Assembly: GCA_964511535.1 (NCBI GenBank)
Contig: CAZEFW010000082.1
Span: 1 to 39,054 of the forward strand
DNA: 39,054 nucleotides
From: CAZCFB01 sp964511535
GTDB lineage: Bacteria > Myxococcota_A > Polyangia > GCA-2747355 > CAZCFB01
Direction of reading: 5' to 3'
Within the stretch, counting starts at the first letter, position 1. Each line of letters opens with the position of its first letter. Below are positions 8,640-17,608 of the stretch, piece by piece. The position numbers were made by a program, and so were the translations under genes. Under the pieces are notes generated by a model. It was not told the origin of the DNA, searched no databases, and worked only from the letters and a program-made list of their open reading frames with translations.

Positions 8640-9023
8640 ATGAAGAGAGTCACCATCCACACCGCCGCGCGGACCCTGGCGGCAGCCCTGATCACCGTCC
8701 TGCTCGCCGGCTCGGCCCTGGCCGGGCCCCGCACCCGGAGCCGGCAGAAAGGCCCCTCGGCGCGGGCAGAGGCGGCCACCCAGAAGGTGGTCAACCTGAA
8801 CAGCGCCACCGAGGAGCAGCTGCGCCTGCTGCCCGGAATCGGGCCGAGCAAGGCCCGGGCGATCCTCGCCTACCGCGCCCGGCGCAAGTTTACCTCCACC
8901 TTCCAGCTGGTGCGGGTGAAGGGGATCGGCCGCAAGACCTACAAGAAGCTGCGGCCTCACCTCAGGGTCAGGGGCGAGACCACGCTGAGCGAGAAGCTGA
9001 AGCTCGGCGGCAAGGGGAAGTAG
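8640..9023 (+). CDS. Exported ComEA-like helix-hairpin-helix protein
   Basis: This is a 127-residue protein with a signal peptide (cleavage probably after GSALA) and one ComEA-type domain. The domain reads VVNLNSATEEQLRLLPGIG, followed by a second hairpin VKGIGRKTYKKL. Such (HhH)2 modules bind double-stranded DNA without sequence preference; exported ones serve DNA uptake in competent bacteria. The start was set at ATG 8640 because GAGGAGG lies 5-11 bases upstream; the in-frame ATG at 8589 lacks a site and would bury the signal peptide. No other competence gene is nearby, so a role in natural transformation is only a possibility. The C-terminus is Lys-rich. Confidence 0.85.
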   Translation: MKRVTIHTAARTLAAALITVLLAGSALAGPRTRSRQKGPSARAEAATQKVVNLNSATEEQLRLLPGIGPSKARAILAYRARRKFTSTFQLVRVKGIGRKTYKKLRPHLRVRGETTLSEKLKLGGKGK

Positions 9024-9074
9024 CCGAGGGCAGGGGGTCGGCCAGGGCAGGGCACGCCATGGTAGGGTCACGCC

Positions 9075-9791
9075 ATGGTTGGCCCCCTGCTGCCCTTCAA
9101 CCAACGCCTGCTACGTGGGACCCTGGTCCGGCGGTACAAGCGGTTCCTGGTGGACGTGAAGCTGCGTAACGGCCACCTGGTCACGGCACACACCCCCAAC
9201 ACGGGGAGCATGGCCGGCTGCTCGGACCCGGGCAGCCAGGTGTACCTGTCGCGGGCCAACAACCCGAAGCGAAAGCTCCCCTACACGCTCGAGCTGGTCC
9301 GGACGCCGGAGGGTGTACTGGTGGGGGTCAACACCTTGATGCCGAACCGCGTGTTCAAGCGCGCGGTGGCCGGGGGAGCGCTGCCGGAGCTGGCGGGCTA
9401 CGAGGAGGTGACCGGCGAGGTCAAGGCGAGCGACCACAGCCGGATCGACCTGCGGCTGCGCGGCGAGGGGCGCAGGGCGTGCTGGGTGGAGATCAAGAAC
9501 GTCACCCTGGTGGAGCAAGGGGTGGCGCGGTTCCCCGACGCGGTGACCGCCCGGGGGGCGAAGCACCTGCAGGAGCTGGCCCGGCTGCACCAGCGCGGGG
9601 ACCGCGCCGTGATCCTGTTCGCGGTCCAGCGAGCGGACGCCGGTGCCGTGGGGCCGGCGGATCGGATCGATCCCCACTACGGCGAGGTGCTGCGCTCGGT
9701 CTGCGCGGGCGGCGTAGAGGCGCTGGCCTACCACCTGGAGGTGAGCCCCGAGGGGATCCACCCCGCGGAGCGGCTGCCGGTGGTGCTCTGA
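9075..9791 (+). CDS. sfsA: SfsA family protein (sugar fermentation stimulation protein homologue)
   Basis: The 238-residue length and the conserved blocks HTPNTGSM (39-46), SRIDLRL, WVEIKNVTLV and FPDAVTARGAKHLQEL identify SfsA. The fold has an N-terminal OB-like domain and a C-terminal nuclease-like domain; E. coli SfsA is described as a DNA-binding regulator linked to maltose metabolism, but the molecular function is not firmly established. The Asp/Glu/Lys set (SRID, VEIKN) fits a PD-(D/E)XK-like active site. No clear ribosome-binding site precedes ATG 9075. It is one of a series of unrelated plus-strand genes. Confidence 0.93.
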   Translation: MVGPLLPFNQRLLRGTLVRRYKRFLVDVKLRNGHLVTAHTPNTGSMAGCSDPGSQVYLSRANNPKRKLPYTLELVRTPEGVLVGVNTLMPNRVFKRAVAGGALPELAGYEEVTGEVKASDHSRIDLRLRGEGRRACWVEIKNVTLVEQGVARFPDAVTARGAKHLQELARLHQRGDRAVILFAVQRADAGAVGPADRIDPHYGEVLRSVCAGGVEALAYHLEVSPEGIHPAERLPVVL

Positions 9792-9870
9792 AGGGACCCG
9801 GGCGGGGCGCGATGGAGGGCCGCGCCACATGGCTTGCATCCGGCCACCCTGGTCGCTACCATGCCCCACC

Positions 9871-10371
9871 ATGATCGCCCTCGCGCGCATACTCCCCCTG
9901 CTGCTGGTCGCGGTGTTCATGACCACGGGCTGCGGGGATCAGATCGGAGACAGCTGCTCCACCAACGTGGACTGCTCCCCGCTGGGCGACAGGATCTGTG
10001 ACACGTCCCAGCTCGAGGGGTACTGCACGGTGGAGGGGTGCGGGCTGACCACCTGCCCCGACGAGGCGGTGTGCATCCGCTTCTTCCCCGTCTCTTTCCT
10101 CTCACAGACATGCGACCCGTCCACCGAGGACGCGGTGGACCCGAGCCTCAAGAAGACCAACCACTGCACCGTGGACGAGACCTGCCTCACCAGCGGATTC
10201 TGCGCTTTCCGCACCTACGAGACCCGGTTCTGCATGAAGAGCTGCGAGAAGGACTCCGACTGCAGGTCCGGCTACGAGTGCCGCAAGACAGGCACGCGGG
10301 GCGCGGAGGCGGTGCCGGACCCGGAGCAAGCCGGGGTGCAGCAGCTCCGTTTCTGTGCCCAGGGCCTGTGA
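9871..10371 (+). CDS. Small Cys-rich lipoprotein of unknown function
   Basis: About 166 residues. A signal peptide (IALARILPLLLVAVFM) ends in TTGC, so the mature protein probably starts at a lipidated Cys. The rest is unusually rich in cysteine with spaced pairs (for example CSTNVDC, CGLTTC, CMKSCEKDSDC), suggesting a disulfide-bonded extracytoplasmic module of the kind common in myxobacterial surface proteins. No enzyme motif is recognised. An in-frame ATG at 9829 would extend the N-terminus by 14 residues but spoil the signal peptide, so ATG 9871 was chosen even though no ribosome-binding site is obvious. Confidence 0.75.
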   Translation: MIALARILPLLLVAVFMTTGCGDQIGDSCSTNVDCSPLGDRICDTSQLEGYCTVEGCGLTTCPDEAVCIRFFPVSFLSQTCDPSTEDAVDPSLKKTNHCTVDETCLTSGFCAFRTYETRFCMKSCEKDSDCRSGYECRKTGTRGAEAVPDPEQAGVQQLRFCAQGL

Positions 10372-10420
10372 CCCGTCGGCCCCGGATCTCTGCGTGAGGT
10401 GAAACCCCGGGAGGTGCGCC

Positions 10421-10870
10421 GTGCGAGCCGTCGTCCAGCGAGTGAAGTGGGCCCATGTGACCGTGGAAGGGGAGCGGGTCGGTGAGATCGGCCCTGGCCT
10501 GCTGGTGTTGCTCGGCGCAGGGCAGGGTGACGGCGAGGCCGAGGTGGCGTACCTGGTCAACAAGGTGGTGCACCTGCGGGTGTTCGAGGATGAGCGCCAC
10601 CACATGAACCGCTCGGTGCTCCAGGCCGGCGGCGCTTTGCTGGTGGTGAGCCAGTTCACCCTCTACGGGGACTGCCGCAAGGGCCGCAGGCCCTCGTTCG
10701 TGGGGGCGCTGGAGCCGGGGGAGGCGGCGCGCCTGTGCGATTTGTTCATCCAGCGCTGCCAGCAAGAAGGGGTCGAGGTGCAGAGCGGGAGGTTCGGCGC
10801 CATGATGGACGTGTCGCTGTGCAACGACGGCCCCGTGACGCTGATGATCGACTCGGACCGGGTGTTCTGA
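10421..10870 (+). CDS. dtd: D-aminoacyl-tRNA deacylase
   Basis: This cytoplasmic homodimeric enzyme hydrolyses D-aminoacyl-tRNA (and Gly-tRNA(Ala)), a translation quality-control step. The 149-residue length is standard. The two active-site motifs are present: SQFT (77-80) in VVSQFTLYGD and NDGPVT (135-140), the latter carrying the Gly-cisPro pair that enforces D-chirality. The start is GTG at 10421, with GGGAGGTG close upstream. The following TPR gene begins one base after the stop codon, so the two are likely co-transcribed. Confidence 0.96.
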   Translation: MRAVVQRVKWAHVTVEGERVGEIGPGLLVLLGAGQGDGEAEVAYLVNKVVHLRVFEDERHHMNRSVLQAGGALLVVSQFTLYGDCRKGRRPSFVGALEPGEAARLCDLFIQRCQQEGVEVQSGRFGAMMDVSLCNDGPVTLMIDSDRVF

Positions 10871-10871
10871 G

Positions 10872-10955
10872 ATGCCGCGCCCAAACATGCCGCGCCCAAA
10901 CATGTCACGCCCAAACATGTCACGCCTGAACCTGTCACGCCTGAACCTGTCACAA
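10872..10955 (+). repeat. 15-bp minisatellite at the 5' end of the TPR lipoprotein gene
   Basis: Five full copies of a 15-base unit (consensus ATGYCRCGCCYRAAC) run from 10872 to 10946, followed by a partial copy. They encode a pentapeptide repeat (MPRPN, MPRPN, MSRPN, MSRLN, LSRLN) in front of the signal-peptide core. The first four copies each begin with an in-frame ATG. Confidence 0.9.
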
Positions 10956-12370
10956 ACAGTCTTGGCGCTGCTGCTGGTGAGCGCGGCGTCTGGTTGCCCG
11001 GGCAAACAGGACCGTATCGCCGACGCCCGGGCGCTGATGGCCACCGGNNNNNNNNNNNNNNNNNNNNNNNNNNNNNNNNNNNNNNNNNNNNNNNNNNNNN
11101 NNNNNNNNNNNNNNNNNNNNNNNNNNNNNNNNNNNNNNNNNNNNNNNGTTGCCCGGGCAAACAGGACCGTATCGCCGACGCCCGGGCGCTGATGGCCACC
11201 GGCAGCAAGAAGGCCCGGATCACGGCCACGCGTTTGCTCGTGGACTGCTCCGCCCGGGCAGGTGATCCGGAGCGCGCTGCGCGCCATATCGCGACGACGC
11301 GCGACCCGGGGATAAAGCTCTACGGACAGGCCATGCTCGCCCTGGCGCGCTCGCCGGCCAATCTGGAGCGCAGCGTGGGGCTGCTGGGCCAGGCGGCCGA
11401 GGCTCTGCCCGGCCAGAGCGAGCCGATCTACCGGGCCGGCTTGCTCTGGCTCCTGGACGGACAGGCGGCCAGGGCCAGGCCGCTATTGGAGCGGGCTTGC
11501 AAGCTCGACTCCAGCGCCATGTGCTCCCTGACGCTGGCTCACACCATGCTCGACCTGGGGCAGCCCCGGGAGGCGCTGCAGCGCGCGCGAGCAGCCTCCG
11601 GGCTGGAGCCCACGCCGAAGGAGATCGCCCGGGGCAGGGCCCTCGTGCGCAGGGTGCAGCGTCGCACGAGGGCGGTGCCCCAGGCCGCGAGAGCGCGCTT
11701 CCAGCGCGCCATGCGCCTGCTGCACGACGAGGACAAGGGATCGGAGTGCCTGCGCCTGGTGGAGGAGCTGGTGCTGGAGTTCCCGCGCTTCGCCGGCGCG
11801 CACACCCTGGTGGGCCTGGCGCAGCTGAGGCTGGCCAACCCGGCCGAGGCGGTGGTGGCGCTTCGCCGCGCGGCGGCCCTGAACCCGCTGGACGCCACCA
11901 ACGCGTTCTACCTGGCGTTGATCTACCAGCAGCGCCAGCGATGGGACGATACCGCCCGCTCCCTGGAGCAGGCGCTGAAGCTGGACCCGTTCCACCTGCG
12001 GGCGCTCAAGCTGCTGGGCGAGGTCCGCCTCCGGACCGGGCAGAGCCGCGCCGCCGCGGAGGCGCTGGACTTGCTGGTGACGCTCCAGCCGGCGGTGGAG
12101 CTGAACCTGCGCCTCTCGGCGCGGGCGCACCTGGCGGCGGGGAACCAGGCCCGGGCCGAGGCCCGCTACGGCGAGCTGCAAAAGGAGCGGGAGGAGGACT
12201 TCGAGTCGAACCTTCGCCTGGGACAGATCCTGCTCGCGCGGCATCGGGCGGCCAGGAGCGCGGGATCGGACTTGCTGGCGCGCGCCCGCGAGCACGCCGC
12301 CCGCGCGGCCAAGGTCCGCCCGGACGACATGGAGCTCACTCGATTGCAAGCGGATCTCGGGCTGGAGTGA
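10872..12370 (+). CDS. TPR-repeat lipoprotein, interrupted by an assembly gap
   Basis: If the 100-N gap and one copy of the 55-bp flanking duplication are removed, 10872-11047 joins 11203-12370 in frame to give 447 residues. The N-terminus has a repeated basic segment (five pentapeptides), a hydrophobic core (TVLALLLVSA) and a lipobox-like ASGC. The remainder is a string of TPR-like helical pairs (for example EPIYRAGLLWLLDGQAARAR, AGAHTLVGLAQLRLANPAEA, NAFYLALIYQQRQRWDDTAR). TPR lipoproteins usually scaffold envelope complexes; no partner is identified. It starts one base after dtd. Any of the ATGs at 10872, 10887, 10902 and 10917 could be the start, since none has a strong ribosome-binding site. 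As printed, the reading frame is broken by the gap, which I regard as artificial. Confidence 0.82.
10993..11202. other. Scaffold gap (100 N, 11048-11147) flanked by a 55-bp duplication
   Basis: The 55 bases 10993-11047 are identical to 11148-11202. Two contigs that overlap by one assembly word of 55 bases appear to have been scaffolded with a default 100-N spacer rather than merged. Collapsing the overlap restores the reading frame of the TPR gene. Confidence 0.9.
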
Positions 12371-12446
12371 GCCGCCGCTGGCCGATGGTGGTTGACTGCC
12401 TCGCGCGGTGGGGCAAGATTCTAAAAAGGATGAGGCGAGGCCGTTC

Positions 12447-13349
12447 ATGAAGGTGCGTTTCTGGGGTGTGCGAGGCTCCTACCCGGTCCCCGGTCAGACG
12501 ACGAACCGGTACGGCGGAAATACGTCCTGCGTGCAGGTCATCCCAGATGACGGCACCATCATCATCGTCGACGCGGGCACCGGTATCCGCCGGCTGGGCA
12601 AGGCGCTCATGAGCGGCCCCTGCGGCGAGGGCCAGGGCACGGTCCACCTGCTCGTGAGCCACACCCACTGGGATCACATCCAGGGGCTGCCCTTCTTCGC
12701 GCCGCTCTATGAGCCGGGCAACCAGCTGTTCGTCTATGGCCGCCAGCGTGAGGTGCACCTCGAGGACATCTTCCGCACCCAGACCGAGGCGCCCTACTTC
12801 ACGGTGCACCTGGACGAGGTGGCGGCCGCGGTGTCCTACATCGAGCTCATCGAGGGCGCGTGCTTCGAGCTCGGCGGGGCGCGGGTCCGCTGCGCGAGGC
12901 TGAACCATCCGAACATCGCCGTCGGGTACCGGGTGGAGGCGGACGGCGCCACGGTGGCCTACGTCACCGACACGGCGCCCTTCGACCGCATCCTGTTTCA
13001 GCACGAGTTCATCGCAACCGAGCCGCAGTCGCCTCCCTCCAGGGAGGAGGCAGATTATTTGCGGGAGCTCAGGGCCGGGGTCGTGGACCTGTGCCGTGAC
13101 GCCGACCTGGTGCTGTTCGACACCATGTTCACGGCGGAGGAGTACGCCTCGCGGCCCCACTGGGGGCACAGCACCGCCGAGCACGCCATCGATATCGCTG
13201 TCGACGCCGGCGCGCGACGCCTGGCGCTGTATCACTACTCACCGACCATGACCGACGCGCAGGTGGATGAGCACCTCGCGCGGCTTCAGCGTGACGCGCC
13301 GGACATCGAGCTGCTGGCTTCGGCCGAGGGCGAGGAGATCACGCTTTAG
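12447..13349 (+). CDS. Metallo-beta-lactamase-fold hydrolase (first of two paralogues)
   Basis: A 300-residue cytoplasmic MBL-fold protein of the RNase Z/PhnP-like branch. It begins MKVRFWGVRGSYPVPG, followed by RYGGNTSCVQV, the IIVDAGTGIR strand and the zinc motif SHTHWDHIQG. Further metal-binding candidates are the His in RLNHPN, the Asp in YVTDTAPF and the His in LYHYSP. The substrate is unknown; relatives include phosphodiesterases and cyclic-nucleotide-type hydrolases. The start is ATG 12447 (GAGGCGAGG upstream), since the family normally begins at this Met; an in-frame upstream start at 12408 adds 13 unconserved residues. The stop codon forms part of the target duplication of the adjacent MITE-like element. 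Confidence 0.88.
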   Translation: MKVRFWGVRGSYPVPGQTTNRYGGNTSCVQVIPDDGTIIIVDAGTGIRRLGKALMSGPCGEGQGTVHLLVSHTHWDHIQGLPFFAPLYEPGNQLFVYGRQREVHLEDIFRTQTEAPYFTVHLDEVAAAVSYIELIEGACFELGGARVRCARLNHPNIAVGYRVEADGATVAYVTDTAPFDRILFQHEFIATEPQSPPSREEADYLRELRAGVVDLCRDADLVLFDTMFTAEEYASRPHWGHSTAEHAIDIAVDAGARRLALYHYSPTMTDAQVDEHLARLQRDAPDIELLASAEGEEITL

Positions 13350-13554
13350 CCTGGATATTGCGCCAGATGCCCTGCTGCGGCGTCCGTTACCGTCGGCGCA
13401 GCGGCTCCCGCGCCGCCTCACCATACGCACCAGTATGCTTTCGTCGTCGCGGGTCCCCTGCGCCTCGGTCTCCGTTCGCCGTGCGCCGACCCTTCAGGTC
13501 GTTACGCGGTGAAGCGGCTCACCCTCGTGACGGCCCCTTGGCGCAATATCCAGG
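13350..13554. mobile_element. 205-bp MITE-like element with 16-bp terminal inverted repeats and TTAG target duplication
   Basis: The ends CCTGGATATTGCGCCA (13350-13365) and TGGCGCAATATCCAGG (13539-13554) are perfect inverted copies. TTAG occurs directly outside both ends (13346-13349 and 13555-13558), as expected for a 4-bp target duplication. The left TTAG supplies the stop codon of the MBL gene. No convincing protein is encoded, so this is a non-autonomous element. An internal CATAC-GCACCA-GTATG palindrome is present. CC termini with 4-bp duplications recall the IS1380 family; the TTAG target also fits the YTAR site of IS5-group elements. Family assignment is tentative. The remaining 58 bp to 13612 is AT-richer and may carry a promoter. 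Confidence 0.8.
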
Positions 13555-13612
13555 TTAGCCAGAGCGCCCAATTATTGCGAAGAGTCGTGGGCAACATTAG
13601 AGTTATTGCGTC

Positions 13613-14467
13613 ATGGATTTGACCTTCTGGGGAGTCCGCGGTGCTGTGGCGGCGCCCGGCCCCGAATACAACCGCTACGGCGGCAACACCACCTGCCTGG
13701 AGGTCCGCGGTGCGTCTGGCGCGTTGCTGATCATTGACGCCGGCACCGGGGTCATTGGTCTGGGCAACCGCCTCCTGGGCGAGGGCTTCGGCGCCGGTGA
13801 CGGCGAGGCGACGCTCCTGTTGAGCCACACCCACTGGGATCACATCCAGGGGTTCCCCTTCTTCGTGCCGGCTTACATCCCCGGCAACCGGATCACCATG
13901 TACGGTCCGATGGAGTCGCCAGCGGCGCTGGAGGGGGTCATGGAAGGGCAGATGGACCCGCACTTCTCGCCGGTGCACAGCCTCTCCAACCTGGGCGCAG
14001 GGATCCGCTTCGAGGGATTCTGCCCCGGCACAGAGCTGGAGATCGGCGGGGTGAAGGTCACCGGCGAGCTGCTGCCCCACGGGCGGTGCAGCAGCCTGGC
14101 TTACCGCCTGGAGGAGCGAGGGCGCGTGCTGGTGGTGGCCACCGATGTCCTGTTCACCCACGGTGAACCAGACGCGCAGGGGCGCGCCATCTTCCAGGGC
14201 GCCCACTGCCTGGTGCACGACTGCACCTTCACCCCGGAGGACCTGACCGCGCGCCGATCCCGGGGCAACGCCTCCATCGCAGAGGCGGCCCGCGCAGCCG
14301 CGCAGGCGGGGGCAGAGCGGCTGGTGATGACCCACTACGATCAGGACTACACCGACGAGGACGTCGACGCCCTGGCCGGGCATTGCAGGGCGCTGCTCGA
14401 CGCTGAGCCGGGCGGCGCGGACGTGGAGCTCGTCGCCGCCCGCGAGGGCCTCACCCTGAAGGTCTGA
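13613..14467 (+). CDS. Metallo-beta-lactamase-fold hydrolase (second paralogue)
   Basis: A 284-residue homologue of the gene at 12447: both share TFWGVRG or RFWGVRG, NRYGGNT(T/S)C, IDAGTG and SHTHWDHIQG followed by a PFF motif. Further likely metal ligands are His in LLPHGRCSS, Asp in VVATDV and His in MTHYDQDYTD. The HWDH signature is intact, so it should be an active binuclear metal hydrolase. The two paralogues diverge in the middle (different substrate-facing insert after HIQG), which suggests different substrates. The ATG has no clear ribosome-binding site. The stop TGA abuts the stop codon of the convergent FHA gene with no base between them (TGATCA). Confidence 0.87.
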   Translation: MDLTFWGVRGAVAAPGPEYNRYGGNTTCLEVRGASGALLIIDAGTGVIGLGNRLLGEGFGAGDGEATLLLSHTHWDHIQGFPFFVPAYIPGNRITMYGPMESPAALEGVMEGQMDPHFSPVHSLSNLGAGIRFEGFCPGTELEIGGVKVTGELLPHGRCSSLAYRLEERGRVLVVATDVLFTHGEPDAQGRAIFQGAHCLVHDCTFTPEDLTARRSRGNASIAEAARAAAQAGAERLVMTHYDQDYTDEDVDALAGHCRALLDAEPGGADVELVAAREGLTLKV

Positions 14468-15418
14468 TCAGAGCTGGAGCGAGCCCGCGCCCTTCTTCTT
14501 GCCCACGTACTTGTTCTCGAAGAGGTGCAGCACGCCCTGGTAGACGTCGGCGTCGGTGAGCGGCGTGTGGTCCAGCACCTCGGCGATGGTCCCGTGGTTG
14601 TGCACCAGCTGCAGCAGGTCGAGCTGCTCCGGGGAGAGGTCCTTGAGCGCGGCCGAGAGGGGCCGGGCTAGCTCTATCGGTACGTCCAGCCCTGGCAACT
14701 CTGGCGCCAGCCGGTTCATCTCGTCCAGCTGTCGCATGGCCTCCATCAGCAAGCCCTCGGTGGAGTCCTCGATGGTCTCGAGGAACTCCTTGTCATCTGG
14801 CGGAGCCAGCTCGAAGGTGCCGGTCTCCCAGACCGCCATGCGGTAGAAGGCCTTGCGAGGGCCGATGTCGTAGCTGTCGTCGATGTTGGCGTAGTAGATC
14901 TGCCCGTCGCGCAGGTAGATGCGGCCGAGGCCGTTGTCCCCTGCGATCTCCAGCACGCCGCTCTTCTTGGAGGTGGACAGCAGCTGCAGCAGGTCGGGCA
15001 GCGGGATCTCGTCGATGGTGCCAACCATGGACCGCGAGCCGCCGAGGGTCCGGCGCTGGGCCTGGGACGGCGAGACCGCGCGCTCCATGGAGATCTCCTG
15101 GGAAGCGCCCATCTCGGCGGCCGGGATCAGCTTGATGATGCTGGTCCCGATCAAGACCCGGTCGCCCTCGCTCAGGCTCGCCTCCTTGATCTTCTCGCCG
15201 TTGACGAAGGTCCCGTTGGTCGATCCGAGGTCCTCGATGCGGATGCCCGCGGCCGTGGTGCTGATCCTCGCGTGGTTACGCGAGACCATGTCCTCCACCA
15301 GGACCATGTCGAGCTCGCTGGATCGACCGATGATGATCTCCCGGCCTTCCTTTAGCGGAAACTCTCCCCCCTGGTACTTGCCCGAGATGAATCGCAGCGC
15401 AAATTGGACGTCACTCAC
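14468..15418 (-). CDS. FHA domain protein with DUF4388 (PATAN-type) domain
   Basis: A 316-residue cytoplasmic signalling protein. The FHA domain spans about 8-100 with the phosphothreonine-binding residues in IIIGRSSELDMVL, SRNHARI and DLGSTNGTFVNG. A DUF4388 domain follows (about 130-250: IPLPDLLQLLSTSKKSGVLEI, GRIYLRDGQIYYAN), with a helical C-terminus. Such proteins read the phosphorylation state of partners of Ser/Thr kinases. The start is GTG 15418, with AAGGAG seven bases upstream. It is the last gene of a minus-strand group with a cNMP-binding protein and an FHA sigma-54 activator, and it ends flush against the convergent MBL gene. Confidence 0.9.
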   Translation of the reverse strand: MSDVQFALRFISGKYQGGEFPLKEGREIIIGRSSELDMVLVEDMVSRNHARISTTAAGIRIEDLGSTNGTFVNGEKIKEASLSEGDRVLIGTSIIKLIPAAEMGASQEISMERAVSPSQAQRRTLGGSRSMVGTIDEIPLPDLLQLLSTSKKSGVLEIAGDNGLGRIYLRDGQIYYANIDDSYDIGPRKAFYRMAVWETGTFELAPPDDKEFLETIEDSTEGLLMEAMRQLDEMNRLAPELPGLDVPIELARPLSAALKDLSPEQLDLLQLVHNHGTIAEVLDHTPLTDADVYQGVLHLFENKYVGKKKGAGSLQL

Positions 15419-15509
15419 CGAGCGGCTCCTTGGCCATGTAATCGCTGTCGCGTCAGTCCCTCAAGCTAATCAACTTCAACCCGGGCGCAGGCGGCCAGTG
15501 CTGGGCCGC

Positions 15510-15935
15510 TCATTGCCGGGTAATTTTATCAATCGTGTCCCTGGCCCTGCCAAGGATCAAGGATTCCAGCCTCTTTTTCACCATCGGGAAGGTGTCGAGG
15601 ATCTCATCGATGGCTCGCTTGCTGAAACGGAACATCTCCGAATCCTGGATCGCCGCCACCGTGGCGGTGCGCGGCTGCCCGGTCAGGGTGGCCACTTCAC
15701 CGATGCAGGCACCCTCGGCCAGAACCGCCAGCTCGATCTCCCGTCCACCTCGGGTCGTATACACCCGCGCCATGCCTTGCTTGATGATGTACATGGCGCC
15801 GCCCGGATCACCCTCGCGCATTACCAGCTGCCCGTCACGAAACGTCACGAGGGGCGCTTCGTCGAGCAGTCTGTTCAACACCTCCGGTTCGAGGGAGTTG
15901 AACAGTGGTGAGTTTCCGACAAGCTTGAAAGCCAT
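15510..15935 (-). CDS. Stand-alone cyclic-nucleotide-binding domain protein
   Basis: About 141 residues forming a single CRP-type cNMP-binding domain: LVMREGDPGGAMYIIKQG, then the phosphate-binding cassette IGEVATLTGQPRTATV with the usual Glu and Arg, and C-terminal helices. There is no helix-turn-helix, so it is a sensor or regulatory subunit rather than a transcription factor. The start is uncertain: ATG 15935 gives the shortest family-like N-terminus, but the only good ribosome-binding sequence (AGGAGGGG) lies about 20 bases upstream; an in-frame TTG at 15974 has no site. It lies 91 bp upstream of the FHA-DUF4388 gene and 126 bp downstream of the FHA activator, all on the same strand. Confidence 0.85.
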   Translation of the reverse strand: MAFKLVGNSPLFNSLEPEVLNRLLDEAPLVTFRDGQLVMREGDPGGAMYIIKQGMARVYTTRGGREIELAVLAEGACIGEVATLTGQPRTATVAAIQDSEMFRFSKRAIDEILDTFPMVKKRLESLILGRARDTIDKITRQ

Positions 15936-16061
15936 ATCGTCGCGATCGCCTGGGACCCCTCCTGGAATGAACAAGTCTACATCAAGGTTGCGTTATGATA
16001 GCAAAAATTATCCAGATTCTGGAGCTGTTCGCGGGCGACCGGGCGCCTGCACGCCGCAGCT

Positions 16062-17405
<1,344 letters not shown>

Positions 17406-17608
17406 GCAAGTCTCAAGAATTGCGTGCAAAGCATAGCTCCGCCGGCAAAGCCGGTCAACGAATGCCACGCGGCGCGGGCGCTCTAAATGCCCCCGGGGAA
17501 GGCGGCGGGCGCCGACGGCGCCGCGGCGCGACCACACGAAACGGATCGTTTGCGCTCGACCTTGCCAGCCAGGGGGGCGGGGCGTTAGGTTCTAACAGGA
17601 GGTCAACC

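Noticed and set aside
13358..13558. Small protein encoded within the 205-bp element
   Set aside because: Open frames there are Arg/Ser-rich, lack ribosome-binding sites and run across the terminal inverted repeats, so they are not convincing genes.
14462..14473. TGATCA at the junction of two convergent stop codons as a regulatory palindrome
   Set aside because: It is simply the two adjoining stop codons (TGA and its converse); a 6-bp palindrome carries no further evidence of function.
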